This document shows positions 26,864 through 36,804 of a DNA stretch of 64,000 nucleotides, piece by piece. This stretch comes from Treponema socranskii subsp. socranskii VPI DR56BR1116 = ATCC 35536 (lineage in GTDB: Bacteria; Spirochaetota; Spirochaetia; Treponematales; Treponemataceae). The notes below the pieces were generated by a model that was not told where the DNA came from, did not search any database, and saw only the letters and a program-made list of their open reading frames with translations. Both the position numbers and the translations under genes were made by a program. How positions within the stretch are numbered: position 1 is the stretch's first letter; each line of letters begins with the position of its first letter. The DNA lies in the NCBI RefSeq assembly GCF_000468115.1, contig NZ_AVQI01000020.1, forward strand, positions 1 through 64,000, read 5' to 3'.

Positions 26864-27541
26864 TCAGCGCTTGGCGCCCCATTCGGCGTAGTAGTCGTCG
26901 AGCGATTTTTTGATGCCCTCGGTGATGACCGTTTTATCGCCGTGCGTGTAAAGCGCGTCGATTATGTCGTCCATCGAAACGATCGCGCGGGCGGGAAAGC
27001 CGTATGTATCGGAAATTTCGTCGAGTGCGCTTTTATCCGTCGTAAGTCCCCTTTCCATTCTGTTTATCGACACGACCAAACCGATGACGGCCGCGTTTTC
27101 ACTCTGCGCTTTGATAATCGGGTAGGTCTCTTCGATCGATTTGCCGCTCGTCGTCACGTCTTCGATTATTAAAATTCTATCGCCGTCGGAAATTTTTCCG
27201 CCGAGCAAAATGCCCGCTTCTCCGTGGTCTTTCGCTTCTTTGCGGTTCGACGAATAGCGTACCTCCTTGCCGTACAATTCGTCGTAAGCGATCGCCGTCG
27301 CAACACCGAGCGGAATGCCTTTGTACGCAGGGCCGAACAATACGTCGAAATCGTCTCCGAAATTATCGTGAATCGTTTTTGCGTAAAATTTGCCGAGCTG
27401 CAAAAGCTGAGAGCCCGTTACGTATGCTCCCGCGTTGATAAAAAACGGAGAGTGCCGCCCGCTTTTGAGCGTAAAAGAGCCGAACGCGAGCGTGCCGCAC
27501 GAAACCATAAAATCGATAAATTCTTTTTGATAATCGGTCAT
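26864..27541 (-). CDS. pyrE: Orotate phosphoribosyltransferase
   Basis: Converts orotate plus PRPP to OMP in pyrimidine synthesis. 225 residues with the type I PRTase PRPP loop ILIIEDVTTSGKSIEE (about 125), the dimer-loop region YSSNRKEAKDHGE and VLFGPAYKGIPLG. The start MTDYQKEF overlaps by ATGA the stop of an Rpn-like remnant upstream. Convergent with the AICAR transformylase gene. Confidence 0.9.
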   Translation of the reverse strand: MTDYQKEFIDFMVSCGTLAFGSFTLKSGRHSPFFINAGAYVTGSQLLQLGKFYAKTIHDNFGDDFDVLFGPAYKGIPLGVATAIAYDELYGKEVRYSSNRKEAKDHGEAGILLGGKISDGDRILIIEDVTTSGKSIEETYPIIKAQSENAAVIGLVVSINRMERGLTTDKSALDEISDTYGFPARAIVSMDDIIDALYTHGDKTVITEGIKKSLDDYYAEWGAKR

Positions 27542-27745
27542 AGCACTTCCGATATTTCAGTTTCAAGCTCCGCAATAAAAGTATTGCTTCCCTTTTTTCT
27601 GTTCATATACTCTAAAAACGCTTGAAGTTCCGGCTTCTGCGTTTTGCCGCCGCCTTGCCGTTAAGTATAACCTTTGTTACCCCGTCAGGCAACAGTATTT
27701 TGTCGTTTTTCGTACGGTTGGTAATGATGAAAAAATCGCGTATCG
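27538..27745 (-). pseudogene. 3' remnant of an Rpn-family gene with a frameshift
   Basis: Read on the minus strand, RTKNDKILLPDGVTKVILNGK resembles the beta-strand end of Rpn/PD-(D/E)XK transposase-like proteins, and in another frame PELQAFLEYMNRKKGS and ELETEISEVL give the usual C-terminal helices. The frames switch near 27640-27660 at a GCGGCGGC/AAAA run, so the gene is broken, and its 5' part is missing. Its stop overlaps the pyrE start codon. Confidence 0.55.
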
Positions 27746-27910
27746 TGTATGAAAAACCGCTTACGGGCGGATTTACCGGAAGCGCGCACGATATCCTTAT
27801 CGAACTGCTTTTGAAAGAGAGCAGTCGGTCGAATCGTAAAATTAGCTTATCCTAACTCCTTGCAATTATCTTCGAAAAAGCATATAGTTTTTGCGAAAGC
27901 ATCATAAAAA

Positions 27911-28738
27911 GTGTCGTCTGAAATATCACCGCCGATGGATGAATCTATGAAACCCGATTATAAAAACTGGGTGCCGAAAGAAGTGCTCGTCCTTTTTACC
28001 GCCTGCACATGCGTTTCGTTTATCTTGCTCGCTGTTTTCGGAATTGCCGGCGTCGGCGTTTCGGGAACGTTCAGGGCTGTGCTTTCGGTGCTGTTTGCGC
28101 TCTTTTTTATCGGCTTCGGTGCTGCAGCGATGCTGTTTTTGCGCTGGTACCGCGCATTCGATTACAACGGCAAGCGGCAGATGTCTCGCGGCATTATCGA
28201 AGGGACGGCGAAGTATGTGACGCTGCCATCCGGCGGTACGGGACTTGACGTCGGCTGCGGCAGCGGCGCGCTTACGATTGCGTGTGCAAAGCGGAATCCG
28301 CAAGGGACGATGCTCGGCGTCGATCCGTGGGGTGCGGAGTACCGCTCGTTCAGCAAAGCGCTGTGCGAAAACAACGCGCGGGCTGAAGGCGTTTCGAATG
28401 TGCGCTTTGAAAAGGGCAACGCGGTAAAACTCGATTTTCCGGACGAAAGCTTCGATGCGGTTACGAGCAATTACGTGTATCACAATATCACCGGTGTAAA
28501 TAAACAGGCGCTGCTTTTTGAAACGCTTCGCGTGCTGAAAAAAGGCGGTGTCTTCGCGATTCACGATCTCATGTCCCGTTCCCGCTACGGCGACATGGAT
28601 GCGTTTGTTGCGGACTTAAAAGCGAAAGGCTATGAAAAAGCCGAACTGATCGACACGACGCAGGGCATGTTTATGACGCCGAAAGAAGCGAAGTCGCTGC
28701 AGCTTGCGGGCTCGACACTGCTCGTCGGCAAAAAATAA
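27911..28738 (+). CDS. Membrane-anchored class I SAM-dependent methyltransferase
   Basis: Residues 30-80 form two hydrophobic helices that anchor the protein; the methyltransferase domain follows with motif I GLDVGCGSGALTIACAK (about 110), GVDPWG (motif II) and FDAVTSNYVYHNI. It ends in ALQLAGSTLLVGKK-like sequence. Length 275. GTG at 27911 gives the longest frame; ATGs at 27935 and 27947 are alternatives, and none has a clear ribosome site. Substrate unknown; similar proteins are annotated only as methyltransferase domain proteins. Confidence 0.75.
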   Translation: MSSEISPPMDESMKPDYKNWVPKEVLVLFTACTCVSFILLAVFGIAGVGVSGTFRAVLSVLFALFFIGFGAAAMLFLRWYRAFDYNGKRQMSRGIIEGTAKYVTLPSGGTGLDVGCGSGALTIACAKRNPQGTMLGVDPWGAEYRSFSKALCENNARAEGVSNVRFEKGNAVKLDFPDESFDAVTSNYVYHNITGVNKQALLFETLRVLKKGGVFAIHDLMSRSRYGDMDAFVADLKAKGYEKAELIDTTQGMFMTPKEAKSLQLAGSTLLVGKK

Positions 28739-28739
28739 T

Positions 28740-29077
28740 CGGGCGAACGAAACGTTGCGGAATTGTTAAAACGATACCCGCAGGCGGAAGTTACGGGACT
28801 CGACTATTCGGCAATATCGGTTAAAAAATCGCAGGAAGTAAACGCCGATGCCGTACAAAACGGCAGGTGTCGCATCGTACAGGGCGGCGTTTTCATGGTC
28901 GTCAATGAAGCGGACGGCAAAAACAAAGCCGATGAAAAGTGGACGACTATTATAGACGGTATGAAAATCTACGGTAAGGAAGAATTGGAACGCTATCTTC
29001 GAGAGGCGGGATTTACACGAATTGAAACGTATCGAAGCGAGGGAAAGCACCGGCTCACCGTCCGTGCGGTAAAATAA
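28740..29077 (+). pseudogene. Decayed class I methyltransferase with internal deletion
   Basis: The frame GERNVAELLKRYPQAEV, TGLDYSAISVKKSQEVN matches motif I/II of a class I methyltransferase but lacks the N-terminus and the GxGxG loop. At about 28880 it jumps from RIVQG straight to GVFMVVNEADG, skipping the roughly 45 residues that normally hold motifs III-IV. The C-terminal end (GMKIYGKEELERYLREAGF) is intact. It follows an intact methyltransferase, so it is debris of a neighbouring, unrelated paralogue. Confidence 0.6.
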
Positions 29078-29139
29078 GCGTTTTTGGACGCTCGAATGAT
29101 TTCGGCAGCCGCTAAAAAATTATTAATTATTAATAAAAA

Positions 29140-29178
29140 GGCGCACGGGCGGCTTTGTTATAAGCCGATCCGTGCGCC
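29140..29178 (-). terminator. Rho-independent terminator (enolase side)
   Basis: Nine-base-pair stem GGCGCACGG / CCGTGCGCC with an inner CGGCTT/AAGCCG stem; on the minus strand it is followed by CTTTTTATTAAT. Confidence 0.6.
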
Positions 29179-29184
29179 GTTCGA

Positions 29185-29306
29185 TTGCGGGGCGAGCAGC
29201 CTACGCCCGCGTGGAGTACCGCGAAGCGTCCGCGCGTGAGCGCGGATGAGGGTTACCGAAGTACGGAAGGCGGGTTCTTCCGTTCCGTGTCGTCCGAAAA
29301 AATTTG
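29185..29306. repeat. GC-rich dispersed intergenic repeat, copy 2
   Basis: Between the terminator and the enolase stop lies GC-rich DNA ending in GTGTCGTCCGAAAAAATT, the same block found at about 440-458, again after a GGCGGG word. No gene. Confidence 0.4.
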
Positions 29307-29310
29307 AAAA

Positions 29311-30690
<1,380 letters not shown>

Positions 30691-30692
30691 TT

Positions 30693-30722
30693 ACTATATA
30701 TAAAAACGGCGGCGCGTGTCAA
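30693..30722 (-). promoter_or_regulatory. Promoter of eno
   Basis: Minus strand: -35 TTGACA (30722-30717), 18-nt spacer, -10 TATAGT (30698-30693). 5' UTR about 75 nt. Confidence 0.6.
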
Positions 30723-30773
30723 TGTGCGGGTAAAAAAGTTGCCGGAAGATGAGAAACATAAGCAGCTCATGAA

Positions 30774-30829
30774 GCGGCTTTCGGTACGGATGTCGTGGGA
30801 CGGACATTTTCCTTCTTGCCGAAAGCCGC
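30774..30829 (+). promoter_or_regulatory. Hairpin in the htpG upstream region
   Basis: 11-bp perfect stem GCGGCTTTCGG / CCGAAAGCCGC around a 34-nt loop that contains a second stem ATGTC/GACAT. It lies about 70 nt before htpG. No CIRCE element is present. Confidence 0.45.
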
Positions 30830-30900
30830 CGTTTATCAGTACATTAGAAGTAATCTGCGAATTTTCCGCACTATTTTTCAATTTCTAAAAAGAGGCTTAT

Positions 30901-32958
30901 ATGGCAACGTATCAATTTCAAACCGAAGTAAATCAGCTTTTAAAACTCATCATCCATTCGATGTATTCGAATAAGGATATTTTCCTCAGGGAAATCGTTT
31001 CGAATGCATCGGACGCGCTCGACAAACTCAAATATCTCACCGTATCCGACGACGCGTTCAAAGACGTGCATTTTGCGCCGCGCATCGACATTTCGTTCGA
31101 AGGCGGGGATGAGGGCAAAGAGAGCGTGCTCACCGTGCAGGATTCCGGCATCGGCATGACCGATAAGGATTTAACCGATAACCTCGGTACGATCGCGCGC
31201 AGCGGCACGAAAGCGTTTTTTGAAAAATTAAACGAAGCGGCGTCGAAAGATTCGGCGCTCATCGGGCAGTTCGGCGTCGGCTTTTATGCGGCGTTTATGG
31301 CGGCAAAAAAAATCGACGTATACACGCGGAAAGCGGCCGATCCGTCCGGAAAAATTTGGCACTGGTCGAGCGACGGCACGAACTCGTACGATATTGAAGA
31401 AATCGCATACGACAGCGAAGAAGCGAAAAAATACGGTTTCGATAAAAGCGAAAGCTGCGGTTCCGCCGTCGTCATGCATTTAAACGACGACAGCAAGGAG
31501 TACGCGAGCCGCTGGAAGATCGAAGAACTTATTAAAAAATACAGCGATTATATCGCGTTTCCGATCTATCTTCACTATACGCAAAACAAATACGACGACA
31601 AGGGTAAGGTTACGTCGAGCGAAAATAAAGTCGATCAGGTAAACAGCGCGAGCGCGGTATGGAAACGATCGAAGAGCGATTTGAAAGAATCGGACTACAA
31701 CGAATTCTACAAAACGATGAGCCGCGACGGCGACGATCCGCTCATGTACGTCCACACGCACGCCGAAGGTACGCAGGAATATACGACGCTCTTTTACGTT
31801 CCGAAAACCGCGCCCTTCGATATGTATCAAGCCGACTACAAAAGCGGCATAAAACTCTACGTCAAGCGTGTGTTTATCACCGACGACGACCGCGAACTGC
31901 TTCCGGCATACCTCCGTTTCGTGCGCGGTATCATCGACAGCGAAGATTTGCCGCTCAACGTGAGCCGCGAAATTTTGCAGCAAAACCGCATTCTCGAAAC
32001 GATTAAATCGCAGTCGGTAAAAAAGCTGCTCGGCGAATTTAAAAAGCTTGCAGACGAAGCCGATAAAGCGCGAAAAAGCGAAAAGCCGACCGATGCCGAA
32101 AAAAAAGCGATCGAAAAATGGAATACGTTTATCGCGCAGTTTAACCGTCCGATGATGGAAGGTCTGTACTCGGATTTTGCAAACCGCGCGGAAATTGCGG
32201 AAATCGTACGATTTAAAACGACGTACAAGCCGGAAATAAAAGACGGCGCAAGCGATATGGATACTGCGAAAAAAGACGCGGGTGCTTCCGCTCAAAATGC
32301 GGCGGACAAAACTGCAGGCGGCGAATGGACGAGTTTTGCGGACTACGTACAGCGCATGAAAAGCGGCCAAAAATCGATTTACTACATTACCGGCACGGAC
32401 GAAAACAATCTGCGTTCAAGTCCGCTCCTCGAAGCGTATACGAAAAAGGGTTTTGAAGTTTTGATAATCGCAAGCGACATCGCGGACATCGTTATTCCCG
32501 CGCTCGGGAAATACAAAGAATTTGAATTGAAAGCGGTGAACAGGGCGGGCAGCGACGATGAACTCGGCGTCGATAAAGCCGAAGCGGAAAAGAAAGAAAA
32601 AGAGTTCAAACCGCTCGTCGAAAAAATTAAAGAAGCGCTCGGTGACAACGTCAAAGAAGTAAAGCTCAGCAAGCGCCTTTCGGACAGTCCTTCGTGTATC
32701 GTCGTCGACGAAAACGATCCGTCCTTCCAAATGGAGCGCATGATGAAAGCGATGGGGCAATCCGGCGTCGACGTAAAGCCTATCCTCGAAGTGAACGGCG
32801 ATCACCCGATTGTGCAAAAACTCAAAGACACCGACGACAAAGAACGCATCGCCGATATTTCTTTCGTACTGCTCGATCAAGCGCTGCTCGTGGGCGGTGA
32901 AGAGCTGAAAGATCCTGCCGATTTCGTAAAGCGCATGAATAATCTTTTGAGCAAATAG
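30901..32958 (+). CDS. htpG: Molecular chaperone HtpG (Hsp90)
   Basis: Cytoplasmic ATP-dependent chaperone. The GHKL ATPase domain shows NASDALDKLKY, DSGIGMT and GQFGVGFYAAFM; the middle domain has the FYVPKTAPFDM block, VKRVFI and SREILQQNRIL. Length 685 is longer than E. coli HtpG, mainly from an insertion in the middle/C-terminal part (about 440-460, Ala/Asp/Lys rich). AGAGG precedes the ATG. Possibly stress regulated through the upstream hairpin, which is inference. Confidence 0.96.
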   Translation: MATYQFQTEVNQLLKLIIHSMYSNKDIFLREIVSNASDALDKLKYLTVSDDAFKDVHFAPRIDISFEGGDEGKESVLTVQDSGIGMTDKDLTDNLGTIARSGTKAFFEKLNEAASKDSALIGQFGVGFYAAFMAAKKIDVYTRKAADPSGKIWHWSSDGTNSYDIEEIAYDSEEAKKYGFDKSESCGSAVVMHLNDDSKEYASRWKIEELIKKYSDYIAFPIYLHYTQNKYDDKGKVTSSENKVDQVNSASAVWKRSKSDLKESDYNEFYKTMSRDGDDPLMYVHTHAEGTQEYTTLFYVPKTAPFDMYQADYKSGIKLYVKRVFITDDDRELLPAYLRFVRGIIDSEDLPLNVSREILQQNRILETIKSQSVKKLLGEFKKLADEADKARKSEKPTDAEKKAIEKWNTFIAQFNRPMMEGLYSDFANRAEIAEIVRFKTTYKPEIKDGASDMDTAKKDAGASAQNAADKTAGGEWTSFADYVQRMKSGQKSIYYITGTDENNLRSSPLLEAYTKKGFEVLIIASDIADIVIPALGKYKEFELKAVNRAGSDDELGVDKAEAEKKEKEFKPLVEKIKEALGDNVKEVKLSKRLSDSPSCIVVDENDPSFQMERMMKAMGQSGVDVKPILEVNGDHPIVQKLKDTDDKERIADISFVLLDQALLVGGEELKDPADFVKRMNNLLSK

Positions 32959-32976
32959 ATCGCCCGTTCGTTATGT

Positions 32977-33006
32977 AATTCACGTTTTCGGGAGAGAACG
33001 TGAATT
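32977..33006 (+). terminator. Hairpin after htpG
   Basis: Ten-base-pair stem AATTCACGTT / AACGTGAATT with a 10-nt loop, 18 nt after the htpG stop, with no T-run directly following. Confidence 0.45.
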
Positions 33007-33062
33007 GCAATCGGTAATAGCATTGCGCGTATCGTGTGTGTTTTAAAGATAAAATAAAAATT

Positions 33063-33095
33063 AAAAAAGTCGTCGTGAAAATGACGGCTTTTTTT
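33063..33095 (+). terminator. Rho-independent terminator
   Basis: A-run, stem GTCGTC/GACGGC with one G-U pair, then TTTTTTT. Ends the htpG transcript. Confidence 0.65.
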
Positions 33096-33116
33096 GTATA
33101 TTTTTCGAGATCTTAT

Positions 33117-33145
33117 TTGACGACCTGATATACATAGGTTATACT
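33117..33145 (+). promoter_or_regulatory. Promoter of sigma54 activator gene
   Basis: -35 TTGACG (33117-33122), 17-nt spacer, -10 TATACT (33140-33145). Leader of about 80 nt. Confidence 0.55.
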
Positions 33146-33232
33146 TAAAAAACAAAACGGTATGTTTTAAACAACACACTGCATTGGGTATCCATAATAA
33201 AAATACAGTATTCGAGTAAAAAGGTTGTTCTT

Positions 33233-35362
33233 ATGAAAACAATCGCGGTTATTGCATATGACAAAGTCTCTGCAGATGTGTATGCGGAGCAAGTACGATA
33301 TTTTATGGGCGCCAAAGCAAGTGTCTTTTCATACAGTACACGAGAATATTTCAACGATATTCGTCCCGCCGACCTGTATTTGATTTCGACCTGCGCGTGT
33401 ACGGATCTCAACAATTTACAAAAACAGTTGCCTTCAAACGGCGAAGTGACCATTATCCAAGTAACGATACGAAAAGAAAGTTTAAAACAATTATTAAAAA
33501 TTCCGCAGGGAACAAAAGCGCTTGTCGTCAATCTCAGCCATAAAATGGCGATCGAAACGATGGCTCTGTTCAATCGCTTCGGCATCGACAATATCGAATG
33601 TTATCCGTGCAGTCCGAACGAAACGTATAGACCGGACATTACCTTTGCCGTGACGCCCGGCGAAAGCCGTTATGTCCCGAAAGAAGTGACCGATGTTTTG
33701 GATATCGGGCCGCGTCTTTTAAGCGGTGACACTGTTGTCGAACTCCTGCTTAAATCCGACTGCGAAGAACTTCTCGAAGAAGAAAAAATCAAAAAATATC
33801 TTAAAGACATCGTCGATGATAATTATAATTTCAACCGTATGTTTTATCGTTCCATACGGATGGAAGGACTTTTCGACAATCTTCAAAATATGCTCGATAT
33901 CGGCATTATCTGCATCGATGCGGAAGGAACGGTATTTTATTTAAATAAAAAAGCGGAGGAAATACTCGCCGTATCGAAAAAGGCGGTTGTCGGCAAAAAA
34001 TCCGACGGCGTGCTTCCGTTTATTCCGTTCGGTGATTTTTTGATTTCACAAAAAGCTGTAAAAGAACACATGCTCAAAATACGCAATGTCGATATGACAC
34101 TCAATATTACGCCGATCGTCAAAGGCAATTCGTTTGTCGGAGCCATGGCGGCGATTCAGCGTTTCAGTGACGAAGAGTACCGCCAGCATAAACTGCGCCG
34201 TCAGCTTATGAATAAAGGACATGCGGCAAAATATACGTTCGATTCTATAATCGGAAGCAGTGCCGCCGTGCGTCGTGCAAAGGAAGTTGCCGCGAAAATG
34301 GCATGCCGTACCGCTCCCGTTCTTTTAACCGGAGAAAGCGGTACCGGCAAAGAGCTTTTCGCACATGCAATTCATGCGGCATCCGAACGGCACGGATATC
34401 CGTTCGTCGCGATCAACTGTGCTGCCATTCCCGACAGCCTTATGGAAAGCGAATTGTTTGGCTATGAAGAAGGCGCTTTTACGGGTGCGAAAAAAGGCGG
34501 CAAAATGGGATTTTTCGAATTCGCACACCGCGGTACGCTTTTTCTCGATGAGATCGAAGGCATGAGCAAAGCGCTGCAGCTGAAGCTTTTGCGCGTTATC
34601 CAGGAAAAAGAAGTGCTGAGGATCGGCGGCAACAGCGTTATCAACGTCGATGTGCGCATTATCGCCGCAACGAATGAAAATCTCGGCGAATCGGTACGGC
34701 TCGGAAGATTCAGAAAAGATTTGTATTACCGGCTGAACGTATTGAGTTTGGAATTGCCGCCGCTGCGCGAGCGGGGAACGGATGTTTTGGAATTGATCGA
34801 TAATTTTAAAAAACGTCTCCATTCCGATTTTACGCTCGCAAACGAAACGGAGCGGATACTGCTCGATCAAGAATGGGACGGCAATATCCGGCAGTTGAAA
34901 AACTGCGTTGAATATCTTGCCTGCTTGAATAAAGCCGAAATCGTACCGGATGATTTGCCGGCGGATTTGCAGATAAAGCGGAAAAAAACAGAAACACTTG
35001 AACGCTGCTTTGAAGCACAAGGACGTTCGGAAGTTTCCGTCCCGCACCCTGTTTTTTCGTCCGTATCTTCAGCTCCGCATTTTGAAACCGAGAGCGTCCG
35101 CTTTTTTCCTTCCGACGGCTCGGTAAAATACGCACAGCTTTTTTTACTCGAACAAATGAAACGTCGTGCAAAAGAAGGAAAAAGCTGCGGCAGGCGATTT
35201 TTATTGCAGCAAATCAGAGATGCCGGTTATATCGTCGGAGAAAAAGAAGTGCGTGATTTGCTGCAGGATATGGCCGCGAAAAGATTTATCGATGTAAAAA
35301 AAGGCAGAAACGGCGCACGGATAACCGAAAACGGGTTAAAATGGTTTAATGTAAACAAATAA
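33233..35362 (+). CDS. Sigma54-dependent transcriptional activator (PrpR-N/PAS/AAA+), non-Fis C-terminus
   Basis: Enhancer-binding protein predicted to open sigma54 promoters. Residues 1-190 look like the PrpR_N receptor fold, about 210-320 a PAS domain (MLDIGIICIDAEGTVFYLN), about 340-575 the AAA+ domain. Walker A GESGTGKE (about 365), the sigma54-contact loop GAFTGA (about 412), Walker B GTLFLDEIEG and the R-finger block are intact. After a polar linker, the last 75 residues (QMKRRAKEGKSCGRRFLLQ, ENGLKWFNVNK) look like a winged helix rather than the usual Fis helix-turn-helix. It lies directly upstream of a -24/-12 promoter and the operon it probably controls. Signal unknown. Confidence 0.9.
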   Translation: MKTIAVIAYDKVSADVYAEQVRYFMGAKASVFSYSTREYFNDIRPADLYLISTCACTDLNNLQKQLPSNGEVTIIQVTIRKESLKQLLKIPQGTKALVVNLSHKMAIETMALFNRFGIDNIECYPCSPNETYRPDITFAVTPGESRYVPKEVTDVLDIGPRLLSGDTVVELLLKSDCEELLEEEKIKKYLKDIVDDNYNFNRMFYRSIRMEGLFDNLQNMLDIGIICIDAEGTVFYLNKKAEEILAVSKKAVVGKKSDGVLPFIPFGDFLISQKAVKEHMLKIRNVDMTLNITPIVKGNSFVGAMAAIQRFSDEEYRQHKLRRQLMNKGHAAKYTFDSIIGSSAAVRRAKEVAAKMACRTAPVLLTGESGTGKELFAHAIHAASERHGYPFVAINCAAIPDSLMESELFGYEEGAFTGAKKGGKMGFFEFAHRGTLFLDEIEGMSKALQLKLLRVIQEKEVLRIGGNSVINVDVRIIAATNENLGESVRLGRFRKDLYYRLNVLSLELPPLRERGTDVLELIDNFKKRLHSDFTLANETERILLDQEWDGNIRQLKNCVEYLACLNKAEIVPDDLPADLQIKRKKTETLERCFEAQGRSEVSVPHPVFSSVSSAPHFETESVRFFPSDGSVKYAQLFLLEQMKRRAKEGKSCGRRFLLQQIRDAGYIVGEKEVRDLLQDMAAKRFIDVKKGRNGARITENGLKWFNVNK

Positions 35363-35500
35363 TGGGGTAAATGGGTTTTTGTACGAAGATACGAAGAGAT
35401 GCGTCCGTAATGATTTCCTGAATTCCGTAGAATCTCCGTTAAATCTCAAAATACTCTCATAAAAATCATAATTAAAACCAATATCTCTATTATTATTTAT

Positions 35501-35516
35501 TGGCATATAAATTGCA
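35501..35516 (+). promoter_or_regulatory. Sigma54 (-24/-12) promoter
   Basis: The sequence TGGCATATAAATTGCA matches the TGGCAC-N5-TTGC[AT] consensus, with GG and GC exactly 10 nt apart. It is 44 nt before the PatB start codon and 138 nt after the activator gene. Tandem TACGAAGA words (about 35381-35396) upstream are possible activator sites. Confidence 0.8.
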
Positions 35517-35559
35517 TATAGTTAAAAAATCGATACATACCAATATAAGGGAGAACGGA

Positions 35560-36744
35560 ATGATATATGATTTCGATGCGATAACGGACAGAGCGCATAC
35601 CGATTCCGTAAAATATGACGAAGCCGAAAAAAAATTCGGTACGAAAGATATTATACCGCTGTGGATCGCCGATATGGATTTTCCGACTGCCAGACCGATT
35701 ATCGATGCGATGGCGGAGCGGAATAAAAACGGGATTTTCGGCTATACGTCACGTCCCGATTCGTATTTTGAATCCGTCCGGGACTGGCAGGCAAAAAGGA
35801 ACGGGTGGACATTCGATACCGCCCTCGCATCTTTTTGTCCGGGGGTCGTACCCGCTTTAGCCGCCATTGTGGATCGGTTCAGCGGCGAGGGCGACGATAT
35901 TTTATTTTTGACGCCGGTATATTCGGAATTTTTCAGCGTTACGCAAAACTGCGGCAGAAATCCGCTTACCGTTCCTCTTATTCAAAAAGACGGCGGTGCG
36001 GTCGATATCGATTTCGACGCATTCGAAAAAGCGCTGCAAAAAAAGCCTGCGTTATTTATTTTTTGTCATCCTCACAATCCGCTCGGCCGCGTCTGGAAAA
36101 AATCCGAACTGCAGAAAATAGCCGAGTTGTGTATCCGCTATAAAGTGCCGATCGTATCCGACGAAATTCATGCGGATCTTATGCTGTGGGGGAACAAGCA
36201 TATTCCATTAGCTTCCATCAGCTCGGAAATCGCAGTACATACGATTACCTGTACGTCGGCGACAAAAACATTCAACCTTGCAGGCTTGCAGGCATCGACG
36301 ATTATCTTTCCCGATAAAGCGGCAAAAGAGAAATTCGATGCTTTTTGGCACCGCATAGACGTTCATAGAAACAACTGTTTCAGCGTCGTCGCGGTCGAAG
36401 CCGCCTTTCGACACGGTGAAGAATGGCTTGAACAGGTACTGCGCTACATTGAAGCCAATATGAAATATGTAAAGGAGTATATCGATACGAATATTTCCTC
36501 GATTAAAACCTATATTCCCGAAAGTACGTATTTGATGTGGCTCGACTGCCGCGGACTCGGTTTTACCGGTGATGAACTCGTGGAATTTATGGCGAAAAAA
36601 GCGCATTTGGGATTAAACGACGGACGCGCATTCGGTGCCGAAGCCGGATATATGCGGATCAACGTCGCCTGTCCGCGCTCGATATTAACAAAAGCGTTGG
36701 CACAGCTCAAAGATGCCGTCGAAAAAAATAATCGGGTATCTTAA
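35560..36744 (+). CDS. PatB/MalY-family PLP-dependent cystathionine beta-lyase (cystalysin-like)
   Basis: Likely cleaves C-S bonds of cystathionine, cysteine or related amino acids to give a thiol or H2S, pyruvate and ammonia. 394 residues, fold-type I. The PLP lysine sits in TSATKTFNLAGLQ (about 236), with PHNPLGRVWKK and VSDEIHADL typical of the family. It starts MIYDF like Treponema cystalysin. The ATG at 35560 follows GGGAG; an upstream TTG frame overlaps the sigma54 promoter and is rejected. First gene of the sigma54 operon. Confidence 0.88.
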   Translation: MIYDFDAITDRAHTDSVKYDEAEKKFGTKDIIPLWIADMDFPTARPIIDAMAERNKNGIFGYTSRPDSYFESVRDWQAKRNGWTFDTALASFCPGVVPALAAIVDRFSGEGDDILFLTPVYSEFFSVTQNCGRNPLTVPLIQKDGGAVDIDFDAFEKALQKKPALFIFCHPHNPLGRVWKKSELQKIAELCIRYKVPIVSDEIHADLMLWGNKHIPLASISSEIAVHTITCTSATKTFNLAGLQASTIIFPDKAAKEKFDAFWHRIDVHRNNCFSVVAVEAAFRHGEEWLEQVLRYIEANMKYVKEYIDTNISSIKTYIPESTYLMWLDCRGLGFTGDELVEFMAKKAHLGLNDGRAFGAEAGYMRINVACPRSILTKALAQLKDAVEKNNRVS

Positions 36745-36804
36745 AAACCGAAGTTTCGGCGTCTGCGAATCATACGGTGCGGTTTTTCCGCAAAGGAAAA
36801 TATT

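Noticed and set aside
27622-27855. 77-codon plus-strand ORF upstream of the methyltransferase
   Set aside because: Lies opposite the frameshifted Rpn remnant; no homology recognised and no ribosome site at a suitable distance.
31480-32370. 296-codon ORF antisense to htpG
   Set aside because: Shadow of htpG with no ribosome site or family motif.
35500-35559. TTG-start extension of the PatB gene
   Set aside because: It would put the start codon in the -24 element; the ATG at 35560 has GGGAG and begins the family N-terminus.
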